Shown one piece after another: positions 22,601 to 33,420 of a stretch of 64,000 bases of DNA. The first letter of the stretch is position 1. Each line of letters begins with the position of its first letter. The translations under genes and the position numbers were made by a program. Under the pieces are notes generated by a model that was not told the origin of the DNA, searched no databases, and was given only the letters and a program-made list of their open reading frames with translations. The DNA is from Parus major (lineage: Eukaryota > Chordata > Aves > Passeriformes > Paridae), in contig NC_031774.1 in NCBI RefSeq assembly GCF_001522545.3, positions 25,739,824 through 25,803,823 on the forward strand. The letters run 5' to 3'.

Positions 22601-25600
22601 AGAAACATATATAAGTTCACCTTTTAAGGGGATTTTTAAACTTCACTGAAGTTTGAATAGGTTATCAATGCAGAATAGAATAGAATAGAATACTGATAAA
22701 TATGATTTTTGTACTCTATGTTTTGACTTATTAGTATAGATCACAGTATTGGTCTGCACATTCCTGAAACAAAACACCAAGCCTCAAAATTGAAATGCCT
22801 GGGAATCACTCTCCTTCATTTCTATCAGTAAACTAACAAAACAGTCTTAGGATCTTCAAGACAGAAGCCTCTTTTCTTACATGAGACACCTCTTTTCTTA
22901 AATAAGCTGTAGTAATATTCTTCCTACATGAAGTAAAAGTGTCTTATGAAATTGAACCATATGGTATATACTAAGAGTACCTTAGACTGGGAATACATAA
23001 AAACAGTGCTGCATTTTCAGTGTACTGTATAAAGAACTATCTTACTTGTAAAGAGCTTGTTCTGATATGTGGAAGGTGTTGTTCTCTCAGCTCTTTTAAG
23101 TCTGGCAGTAGAATCCTTTGCAGTTATAAGTGCAATTTGCACAATAAATATATATGGCCCATCTCGCCAAGTTTTGATAACAGCATTCAATGCCTGAAAA
23201 TAAAACATCACCACATAAACAGGGCACAGTCAAGAAGACAAAAAAAAAGAAAGTAGACTAGCCATATATGGGTGTTGACTTCCAGGTAAATATAAATTTC
23301 GTCTCTTCCAAGACCTAAAACTTGCTAATAAATACCTGATATGTAAATTTTAAATGTATTTATTAGACATAACACTTAAAATTTAGGTTTTTGAATCCAG
23401 AAGAATCTTCAAAGACCTGGGAGGTGATCAGGACTTTTTTTGCAAATTTAACCCTTACTTACTGCAAAAGTACTCAAAGGTACTGCAAAAGCTACAAAGA
23501 ATTCAAGAAAGCACCACACTCCTTTTCATTACAGAAGCATTAGGACCACCACTGAGATTCCTGCTGAAGCCAATTGCTTGGGAACTGCAGAGCTACAAAG
23601 CTCATCTCCCTGGTAAAGGCTGAATTTTACAGCCTAATACAGAAGTACCTGAGAGGCAAAAGATTTCCACAGTAGCCATTTCCTAGCCATGTTCCAGTCC
23701 CTGCAACAGCTCTCTTACCTGCAAAGCTCAAATCCTGCCAGTGAACAGAGAAACCTTGCCCAGAAAAATATTCACACCATAAAACAAATTAGAGATCTCT
23801 TTGAGTTCCAGCATACAAAACTGTTAATTCCACAACTGAAGAAGCTCTAGACTTCTCAGAAACCACAGTATTTTCTAAGAGCATTAAAGTTAAAATTAAG
23901 ACCATCTACATGTATGCCAGTCCCATGACTACTGCAGAACTGCAGCAAAGATTTTTGTAATGGCCTCTCCAAGAGAGATGCAGTATTAAGAGCATACATT
24001 TCTTTTAAGAAACCTCTTGACTACAAGACCCAAAGCAAATAGAATATTATATATTAAAAAAAAGAGTTTATGCTAATAATAACTAAACATAAAACTTAGA
24101 AACACAGTAAACTTGGAAGAAAATTATATACACAAATTTTGCCTTTAAAATACCACGTTTTCTTGCTGCATTGATTCTACACTTCACAATTGCACACATC
24201 TACTTATGTTATAGCTTTAAAATAAATGGTCCTGTAAGTACACAAGGAGTAAAATACATTTTCTTTCTTGGCATCCAGGACATTAAAGCTATTTTGAAAA
24301 TTGTTCCTGGTTAAGTCTTGAACATTATATATAATAAAAATACTAAGGTACTTTGAAAATCAAAATAATCACTCAACTTTTTAAGTACAATGTTTAAAAA
24401 AAACTGACTAAAGACAAAACTAAATGTATTCTGTAAGAATTAGTCATTGTTTAAAGATAATTTTAAAGAAGTCATCATTTAAAGAAGGCAATTTCAATTA
24501 CTATTTCAAATTACAATAGAAAAATAAATTTATTTTTTAATTATACTATTAGTTGGAATGGTATCAGTTCTGTATTGCACATATAGAAGAAGCAGTTACC
24601 CTGTTTTCTTTTTTTCCACAAAGCACTATCTAGCTTCAAGCTAAAAAATCCCAGTGTCAAAAAACCATAGAATATGCTTCCAGCAATTCCTTATAGAAAG
24701 AAATATAAATTTTAAAAAGCAAACCAAAACAAAGTAAGGCTGATGAATTACAAGCCAGACTTAAATTCAGTATACATACAGTTTTATCTGTCACCATCGT
24801 GTGATTTCCTGCACTCTCCTTCTTCTCTTTTAAGCCCTTAGGGGGAAGGAAAAAAAACAAAACACAGTAAAATGGATAAATCAATATGCCAAAACTGCCT
24901 CTTCCATGACTACACTCACTCATTAGAAGGAAATTAAAATTACCTCTTGTTTCTCAGGAGAGAGAGGCTCTGGATGAACAAATTCTTTATAGAAAATCTG
25001 CAAGATAAAAGAAAGGTAAAGCATTTATAGACACTTTATAGGCATTTCACATATTAACATGTCATTACCAGAACAGCTTCCAGTAAACTTCATTGTTCTT
25101 TGAATAGCTGTATTGGAAAGCATTCATTTTTCTAAATAAAGCAATTGTCCATTTATGCAGGGAGTCTTGAATATTTAATGTTTTGTAATTTGAGAGCTAC
25201 CTTTCCTCCCCTCAAGCAACAGGTATCTATTTTTAGAAACCAGACATGATAGTAGTGAAGTTAATTTTGGTTTTGAAATATGAATCAGTTTGGTATCCCC
25301 ATTACTAGACAAAGTCTACACAGATAGAGGTTTTGGAGATTTCTGCCTTAATCTATGCACACGAAAATCCTTAGATAAGCGAGTGCCTAATAGAGATGCA
25401 GATTTTGCCAACTCTCCTGAACCATGGTGACTCAAAATGTAGTGAAACTGTTATTCCACAAGAAAAAAGCTTCTCTCTTCTAAAGAAATTTCTGTGAAAT
25501 TTCAGAAATTAGTATTTTAGAATATATTGTTAAAAATTCAGTACACTTTTCAGAGGAATTGGATGAGGAAGACTTAAAACCTTCAAGACTTTCAAAAACA

Positions 25601-28600
25601 TGTTTAGTTAGGATGCCAAAGTTCATGTTACACAGCTAAACTCATAAAATCTCTACCACAAAACCAAGTAAAACTAGAACCGACATTTCCCATATTATTA
25701 AACATAAAAAAGCATGCATCACAGAGTTTCTTCTTTTTTTAAAAAACCTTTCAAGCCATCTTCACACATCAAAGGAATTACAGGCATGCAAGCAGATTAC
25801 TGAAAGTCATATTTAGGCATTAGTCTTTTTTCTCAATTAAAAAACCCAAACTACTAAAAGCAATTCACAACACTCACAACTAGGTTCAACAGTTATGAGA
25901 CATTTCCCAGTATTTTCTATCCATATTTTTTTGTCTAAATGATGAATGGCTGAACACAGATTCAACACTCCATAATCTGTTTTCAATTCTTAAGTACACC
26001 ATTAAAGAATGACAGCAAATTATACTGGTATTATCATCAGCCTGATGTTACAACTGGTGTAGAGCTGATGTCTGCACATTACTTCCTTGTGCTAATTTTG
26101 CATTGTCTTCTTGCTTTCACTTGAATTATTAACATATTCTAGCACTACTATTTTTCATTTTTAACCTGCTACCAGTGCTTAAGTAACTTATTTCTAAACA
26201 TTCATTTCCACTATTTTAAGTGAACATTATTTAAGTAATAAATGCCAGTCCTTTACTGATTCAAGTTTAGTGGGATCTTTACTCTGCTGCCACTTCTACT
26301 CAATTTGCAGTAGCCTGCTGTAAATGGAATAAATTCAGAATACAAAACCACAAACTAAAAGAAGCTTTGAATTTTACATCACTTTTACAGTGATTTGGTT
26401 GGGGTTTTTTCACTACCATGAGCAAAATGTTGAACAGCAAGCCAGAAGTAAAGGAAAATTAAGAAATAATCATCACAGCTTGGTTGTCATAAACAGATAA
26501 AAAAGTACCTCCTGACCTACAGTGATACTTAGGTAGGTTGCTAATAGATCTAACAGAAATTACCACCTTCTCTATATATTTTATAAGACAGCAGAGCAAG
26601 CTCTGAGGTTTCTACCCATACCTGAGGCCTGAAGAGCTCAGAGCAGTTAAGAAAGAGGAGAGAAGCAGTGGCATAGTATCCTGACCAACCGGGATGCTCT
26701 TCAGCTGTAGTCCCAAAATAGTTATCTGCTTGTTCATCCTGCCAAACAGAGTAGAACTTAGGTTAGCATCAAGTATTTGAAACAGTTTATCTCAGTAGAT
26801 AGCTGAAAGACCTGGAAAGCTCCATAGTTTCACTCTGCACACACTCTTAAATCAAATTTAGTAGAACAAAGGCAGGAAAACCAAACAAGACTATAAAAAT
26901 TATGGAATACAGGCTCTGAGTAAGAATTAAAAAGTGGAGGTGCAGCAGAAAATATAAATTCAGAAATAAATTAAGTAATAAAATAAGTCTACAGAAACAA
27001 ACTGCATTATTATTTTAAAGAGTGAAGACTCAGTCCTGTGTCAAATTAATAGTTAAAACTGCCATAATTAATGGCATTTAAGTAAACATGGAAAAATATT
27101 AACCATAGAAAGCACAATGATGTTCTACCACATTTGACAGAAAAACTATACATTTTGCACAAATTGCTAATGCTTGAAATATACATCCACAAAGAACAGA
27201 ATTTAAACTTAACATGTAAATATTCAATTTTTTCTATTCACTGTCATTAAGTATTCCTGTAAATATTTTCAAATACCATAAACTCATTTTAGAGTCAATG
27301 TATTCACTTAGGTTCCTGGGATTAAAACAATTTTGACAAACATTTCCACCTGACCGAAAATCCCCAAAAAGTGAGCAATTGCAGCAAGCCTTCAATCATT
27401 TCAATTCTATTCCAGAAATTTGTTATCTCCTAATGGAAGAATGTCTTTCAGGCCCAAATCACAACGTGGATGCAACAGAGACATCTCTAAACCCCTCCTC
27501 CCAAGATGTGCTTACCCCTAAAAATCATAACCTCTGTTTTTCCACAGAATTCTTACCCCGAAGTTGAAGACTTCATTGTAGCAGTCAGAGTATCTTAAGT
27601 ACCAAGTAACATTGAAACCCTGTGAGGGTTCACAAGCTTTTTCATCTCCTTCAACTAAAAAAAACAACCAAACAAAAAATTAAACATGAGATATGTAAGA
27701 CACCATCTGGTTTCCAGGTCTTTCTTCCCATTCTGTGCAAAACCAACATAATTAAATTTTAAAGATGAAACTGAAAGCAAAACAATAGAAAAATATTTTC
27801 CTCAAGTAATTCATTACTGTTCAGTGAAAGAAAGAAGCATGTGAACAGAATTCCATTAGAGTACTATACAATTCTATTAAAGAGCTGAAGATCATTTGCA
27901 AACATTTTTTCTGAAGACAATCAAGGATGTTTCAGCAACTGCAAATACCACACAAGAACAGCAGTGTCTCCAATACACAAAAGGGACCTCCCTTTCAGAG
28001 ATACAGGCACATGTAACAGGTAGAAAAACCTAGGAACAGGATAATACTAAGAAATTTCCATATATAATTTAAATATACCAACACCATCACCAAGGAAATG
28101 AAGGTAAGATTGTACCAGTCAACATCTACCCTCCCAAAAGACAAACAAGGTATCTACACCTCAGCCCATCCTATCAAAGCTGCAATGCTGCCTTAAACAG
28201 CAATAAGACAACTTTGCTCTTTGATTTTATTTAGTAACAACATGCACAAAAAGTGAATCACAAGACTTTTCCTTTGTCAAAAAAGGTTGTGTGGGTTTTT
28301 GTGTTTCAAATCTCATTCTTAAACTAAAGCCCAATGAAGAGAATTTGACATTAAGAAGGCAAGTTTGACCCTTATATAAAATGAGCAGTGACTATTCAGT
28401 TTTGGAAGAGCTATTTAGATGATTTACATTTGTGTTTCTTCAGTCAACAAGTGGCAAAACTCTTATGAGTTAATGGAATACCTGCAGTGGCTAAGAAGTT
28501 CCCACAACTTCACAGGCAACATTCATATCAGAGGATGCAACCACAGCTATCTTACATATACACTCTTAAGGAATGCTCCCATACGAGCACTGCAGGTAGA

Positions 28601-31600
28601 AAAATCAATTAGAAGGAATACCCTGCCACAGGGTATTAATTGACTAATCCCACTCTACACCTCTTGAGCACTGAAACACATATACATACAGCTAAAAACT
28701 CAACAACTGCGTTTCTAATACCAAAAATTTAAGCAAAATCACTGAATGAAAGGAGTTTCCTTTTGACACCCTCTGGTAAGCATGAAAACAAGGCATACAT
28801 GTTCCACATTGCCCTAGATGTTGCAGAGGGCACAAAAAAGAAACTACAAGGCAGCACAAGCACTACAGCACTACTACATGGGCAGACGGCAAGTTCTTTG
28901 ATGACACAGGCTCTTCTGATAAAACTGCCCAAACAAGGAGTATCTCAAAAAGAGTGCTAGCAAAAAATAAGATTCAAAAATACCTTTTATTCTGTGAAAA
29001 AAAAAATAGGCAACTACATATTCGGGGGTAGCACTCATATATGTAAAATAGGTCACTAGAACAATCTGCAATATCTGCAAACATCAAAATTACAGAAATC
29101 TTGAAAAGGAAGTACTCCAAAAGTCAGAAGTATCCATGGCATTTACTGAATTCAGCAATATGGAAATCTAAGCTCCTTAGCCATCAAACGTAAGACAGCA
29201 ATATTCAACTTGAATGCAATCTTTGTACTCATTTACAGAGAGCAGGATTTCTATCACGATCATACGCAAGAAACTAAATGCCTTCTAAAACAGCACTTCA
29301 GAAAAGTAGATAAAAATAAATTCATTATTGACAACAGTACATGCCAGCAGCAATCTTCCCAGTCAGAAGCTGAAAGCATCAGACACCAATATGCCATACA
29401 GATTAGGAAAAAAAACCCAACCAAACAAAAAAACCCACAAAAACCCCAAAACAAAACAAAAAAACCTCAAAACTAAAAACAAGACAAGGGGAAAAAAAAA
29501 AAAGGAGGCAAGGAGATCCAGGTGCTCAAGAAAACCATGAACAAGTCATGAGCAAGAATGGTCATACTGTCCACACAAACATCACACAGCAGATGGAAGA
29601 GGCAACAGACAGGAAACAAAAGGAGACGAGTTTCACAAAGGCATGGGCAGAAAAGAAAAAACGCGTAAAGTTGAAGGTTCCCAGCATCAGATGCAGTTAA
29701 AGTTTCACCGAGGCTGAGAAAATGAGTAATTTCCCAGCCTGTGTTCCTTCCTCTTTCAGTGATTCATTTTCCAAATTCATGTAAATCTTTCAATCACACT
29801 GGTACGTCAAACAGGTGTCTTCACTACAGAATTTTAAGGCTTAATGTCTGCTTAAAGATTGACAGTACAGTGTAATTCAATTCCACATCAGGAGTCAGGG
29901 GGCTGAATTCTTACTGACAGATCTGCCTTAAAACAAACCATTTTTTTCCCATGCCTTAGCTCCTTCTCTCGGTTATTTTGGCACAAGTAGATTTACCACA
30001 CGCTTCACTTCTGAGACCTGTATCTTAGGTGACGTGTCGCTATGAGTACACTATTCCTATTAAACTTCAGACAAAAAAAGCCTAAAACCTACCAAAGCAC
30101 CAAAATGCCCTTTCAACCCTTGCTCCTTTTCCCAAGCAGCAGATTTCTAATTTTGATCTTGCAGTTGTACAGCTGCAATTGTCTCAGTGCAAGATGCAAA
30201 CCTCAGTGTCACAGCTACATGTGTCAAGTGGGAAAGCCGTAACAGTGAAGTGATGGACCTTCACTAATAACCACTTGAATTCTACCCTCATGATTCAGAT
30301 TCACATGGGATCAAGAGAAGCATTTCAACAAACTCTCCTTGAAACACTGCCCCAAGAAGGGCATGTATTGGAAATTAAACCTGAAAAACAACAAGTACGG
30401 ACACCAGACAGAGACTAAACAGCTTTCCCTCACGGTAAAAACTGGTGCTAACAACCACATAAAGTGCTCAAAGTGCATGGCAAAGATTTCACACCTTTCT
30501 AAATTAGCTAGTCACGTCTATAACATTTTATTGCCATCTAGATGCTGTCCTTATGCTCAAAAGAAAACTTTCCTTGGAGCAGTAACCTACATAACCCATA
30601 GACCTGGCCAGATCAGCAAAGAACAATACACAGAAGAAATGGGAAGGCTGCCAACATGTTTGCTCGACAGAACAAACTCAATGATCCCACTCACACACTG
30701 GGATCAGGAGGAGAAAACACCTCTCAGGAGAGCTCTGCTGCAGTGTGCAACATTCCCTTACCACACCCAGAAGCACAAAGCTAAAAAGGAACAAGGCTTC
30801 AAAAAAATATTGCTTTCTGTATTCTCATCAGTATACTAACAGACCCTGTCCAGCTAGCACCCATCTCAAGGGAATTGAACAAATCTAAGATAGGAAAAGT
30901 ACAGTTCACAGTAGAGAGCAGCACATCCCCCACATGATTACCCACTATCTGAAACAAAATGGTGCTCCCATTGCCCATTTTCCCTCTCCACAGAGAGCAT
31001 GAATAGAGCCACTAATTTCTGCAACAACCTAAACAGATCACAACTGGGAAGCTCCAAGGCTGTTAACAGACTCAACCATATCAGAGCTGTTGCTCTCCTG
31101 CACTGCTAGATTAGCTGTCACGGCAGCCAGTGCAGTTAAACCCTTCACAGTGTTTTAAGTTCCGAATGCTAAAAATAGACGGGGTGTCAAAAAGCTGGGA
31201 GAACAGGTTAGTGCTTTGTAAACACTTACATCTCAGGAAAATGGTGGTGTTGCTGAAGAGAATCTTCCCAAAGCTAAACTTCTTCCCCTGCAAAGGCACA
31301 AAAAAGGAAGAGATGATAGTGGGCTTAATCCCTTATCAGCCCTAAAATCACAAGCCAAACAAGTTATAAATTATAAAAAGCAGTTACCATTTATTGACAG
31401 TCCTCCAGGTGCACTGACAGTGGAGTGCACACATGCTTTACGGCTTTGACACTTTTGTAAATTTAGCAAATTAGCATCATTGACAAGAATCCCCAATTAG
31501 AATGAAGTAACTCCCCTCTTGGTTTGACCCTCTACAGCAGCCTTCCCCCTGCTTCTAGCCCCACGTTACATCTAAACGCATTGGAAAGTGAAATGTCCTT

Positions 31601-32867
31601 AGTTCACCGAAGAAGTGAGATTATCGTAGGATTCCAGGAATGAGTCTGTCTAACCTAACAGGGTAGGAGAAGTACTGAAGTTAGCTAAGAAATTATATAA
31701 GTATTCAGTAATACTCTACAGAGCTACTAATAGATGAAAAATATATAAAATGCAAAAATCTTTTGGCACCAGGCTTAATGTCACTGAGCTTAAGTAAACA
31801 TAATCTTCCATTCTGAGTTTTAAGCCAATACAGTAATGAAAGAAAATGTCAAATCCGGAGCCAGACTTACTGGACTTTCCAGTCATGCCTCACCACCCTT
31901 CAACATACTCTTAGAGATGGTTTAAGAAGCCTGGGGCTCTTTAATCTGCAAGCGGAATCGACTTCACATTGACATCTGTTGAAATGACTACCATTTTCTT
32001 GCTGATTAAATGGTCTGGACCATCCAACCCAAAAAAAAAATAAATTCTGTTCTAAGAACCAACAGGAGTGTACACAGCGATCTTTCACTTTTGTTCCTGA
32101 AGCTCAAAAGCCTCACATAAAGCGCATATTACGCTCATTGCCTGATAAAGTCCGACCGAATTTGAGGCACAACAGCTTTCCTCCACGCAAATTCCACTCA
32201 GGGTTTATCAGAAGTGCCGAAATCCCTTCACCTTCCCTAAGGCCCTCTCTCGGTCCAGCGCTGCAGCGGCCCAGCTTTCCCGAGCCCAGGCCACGGCGCT
32301 GCCCGACGGTGCGGGCCGCCAGCCCGGCCGCACGGGGGGCGCGGGGCGGCCTCCCCCGCACAGGGCCCACCGAGGCCGGACACCAGCCGGGGAGGACCCT
32401 CCCTCCTTCCCTTGGGCCTCACAGGGACGGCTCTCCCTTCGCCGCCCATCGGACTATTTCCCGCACAAGTCTTCTCTCCCCTGCCTCCACCAGCCGAGCC
32501 GCCAGACAGGGCTCAAGCAGGCAGCAGGGCAGGAGGCAGCCACGGCCCCGAGCCCCCGCACCAGCCCCGGGTGAGGCACCACAGAGGCCCGAGCAGGGAC
32601 GCTCCCGACCGCAGCCGTCCCGCCGGAGGAGGACGAGCGAGCAGCCGCGGCCTCCTGCCCGCACGCGTTCGCTCCGACCGTCGCCACACCGGCCGGCCCG
32701 GCGGCTGCGGGCCCGGCCCCGCTCCCCGCACTCACCAGGAGCACAGGCAGCCGCCATTTGGAGCGCTGCCCGGCGCCCGCCGCGCCCGCCAGCAGCAGCA
32801 CCGCCAGCAGCCGTAGCAGGACAGCTCCAGGCCGCCGCCGCCCCCCGGACCGCGGCGCCGCCGCCAT
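10605..32867 (-). CDS. TMEM87A: TMEM87A, GOLD-domain seven-transmembrane protein (complete)
   Basis: Coding exons in order: 32736-32867, 31230-31287, 27557-27654, 26622-26738, 24944-24997, 24780-24836, 23046-23193, 22297-22358, 20211-20394, 19318-19417, 18491-18584, then either 18157-18228 or 17523-17591, 16391-16499, 15202-15260, 14884-14987, 14472-14545, 13240-13301, 12200-12255, 10972-11002, 10605-10646. Phases join throughout, giving 570 or 569 residues. Residues 1 to about 33 form a signal peptide ([17 protein letters not shown]). A lumenal GOLD-like domain with NxS/T sites (NTT, NVT, NCS, NHT) runs to about 240. Seven helices follow at about 241-264, 272-295, 307-336, 346-366, 370-397, 418-440 and 456-478. 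The cytosolic tail is acidic ([14 protein letters not shown]) and ends [10 protein letters not shown]. The family is Golgi/endosomal, linked to retrograde transport, Golgi pH and a mechanically activated current (Elkin1). The ATG has G at -3 and +4. Helix 5 is encoded by alternative exons feeding an AT-AC intron. Confidence 0.96.
12905..13034. repeat. Imperfect direct and inverted repeats in TMEM87A intron 17
   Basis: Two near-identical copies of attgtaacagtgataaca (second copy with t for c) occur at about 12921 and 12950. A 7-bp inverted repeat (tagtgat, loop aaca, atcacta) lies at 12956-12973. A 13-bp direct duplication (attcttaaagaac) lies at 13009-13034. Simple local duplication is the likeliest origin. 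Confidence 0.7.
13540..13725 (+). mobile_element. CR1 LINE 3'-end fragment
   Basis: The segment ending gaggtcccttccagcctcaa ccattctg, preceded by gcagggggcttggacaggat gacctcca, matches from memory the conserved 3' end of avian CR1 retroposons. Upstream text (gatattcaaaagccatctgg) also fits. The copy is 5'-truncated and non-coding. It sits in TMEM87A intron 16 and is antisense to the gene. Confidence 0.85.
16500..16517 (-). promoter_or_regulatory. TMEM87A: U12-type branch site and AC acceptor of TMEM87A intron 12
   Basis: On the minus strand the intron end reads ttccttgactttccatac and is followed by exon ATATTCATCAGC. TTCCTTGAC (16517-16509) fits the U12 branch consensus TTCCTTRAC. Its branch A is about 10 nt from the terminal AC, within the short spacing typical of minor introns. 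There is no polypyrimidine tract. Joining at AC restores the conserved W-I-F-I-S-L-T-Q. Confidence 0.9.
17523..17591 (-). CDS. TMEM87A: TMEM87A alternative exon 12B (helix 5, version B)
   Basis: Encodes 23 codons, [20 protein letters not shown] then CWW, joining to IFISLTQ. The acceptor is an ordinary U2-type site (ctctttgtctccag). The donor is ATATCCTTC, one base off the U12 consensus ATATCCTTT. I recognise the near-identical [20 protein letters not shown] from the mammalian TMEM87 family. It starts in the same phase as exon 12A and replaces it. Confidence 0.92.
17763..17789. repeat. Perfect 11-bp inverted repeat between the alternative exons
   Basis: Left arm gaactgacaat (17763-17773), 5-base loop accac, right arm attgtcagttc (17779-17789). 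The arms are exact reverse complements. It lies 172 bases upstream of the exon 12B acceptor, in the intron separating exons 12A and 12B, and would fold as a stable stem-loop in the pre-mRNA. Confidence 0.85.
18157..18228 (-). CDS. TMEM87A: TMEM87A alternative exon 12A (helix 5, version A)
   Basis: Encodes 24 codons, [20 protein letters not shown] then IILW, joining to IFISLTQ. The acceptor is a U2-type site (tactttttccag) and the donor is a perfect U12 AT-AC site, ATATCCTTT. The translation resembles a known alternative form of the human protein (NLALSAVDAC...ILW, from memory). Aligned without gaps from the shared W, exons A and B are identical at about 5 of 23 residues with several conservative changes, consistent with an ancient tandem exon duplication. 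Confidence 0.92.
22096..22130. repeat. CAAAA microsatellite / A-rich tail
   Basis: A run of A followed by repeated caaaa units, in TMEM87A intron 8. It could be the poly-A-like end of a decayed retroposon or a simple repeat; no element body was recognised. Confidence 0.7.
22673..22691. repeat. Short (TAGAA)n microsatellite
   Basis: About four gaata units in a row in TMEM87A intron 7. Confidence 0.8.
29409..29503. repeat. A-rich low-complexity tract
   Basis: About 95 bases almost entirely of A and C, grading into poly-A, in TMEM87A intron 2. No element body was recognised next to it. Confidence 0.8.
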
Positions 32868-33420
32868 CCCGCCGTACGGAGGCCGCCGCCGTGCTGGCCG
32901 CGCCTCTTCCGCTCCCCGCGGAGGGACGCGGCGGTCGTGGGCCGGCGAGAGCGGCGCTGGGCGGAGCCGCTCCCCGCTCGGCCCGGGCTGTCACCGCCCC
33001 CGGGTGCCACTCGCCGGCCCGGTCGCGCTTGGGGTCCGCGGCGTTCCCCGGCTGGCGCGGCGGGCTGTCAGCCCTTCTCTCCGCGCGGGTCGCTCGGGGC
33101 AGCTCCGCCATGGAGGCGGGGACGCCGGGGGGAGTCAGGTAACGCAGCCCGGGAGGCGCTCCTCGGCCGGCCCTCTCCTCGCTCCCGCTGGTGCCGGGGT
33201 GTCTCGGCCGGTGTCCGTGGGGAGCGGCGGGGTGCGGACCCGGCCCCATCCAGCGGGTCGGGGCTGAGGGCGGGCGTGCGGGGCCGTGCCGGTGCTGTCC
33301 TCGCCGCCGTGCCCGGGCACAGCCTTCCCGCGGCGGAGCGGGGCAGCCAGCGGATCCACAGCGCCAGGGGTAGCTCGGGATGCACCGCGTTCGGTGCGCC
33401 GACAGAGGCGCACGAACTTG
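32230..33420. promoter_or_regulatory. CpG island with TMEM87A-GANC bidirectional promoter
   Basis: About 1.2 kb of very GC- and CpG-rich sequence contains both first exons. The two start codons (32867 minus, 33110 plus) are 242 bases apart and point away from each other. The gap holds GC boxes (gggcgg at 32959-32964, ccgccc at 32994-32999) and no TATA box. Inside TMEM87A exon 1, AAATGGCGGC on the minus strand (about 32749-32758) resembles a YY1 site. The shared promoter is inferred from layout and composition. Confidence 0.85.

Noticed and set aside
30339..30839. 166-codon open frame on the plus strand inside TMEM87A intron 2
   Set aside because: It begins with TTG, shows no recognisable domain or splice context, and is antisense in an intron; chance openness is the simplest explanation.
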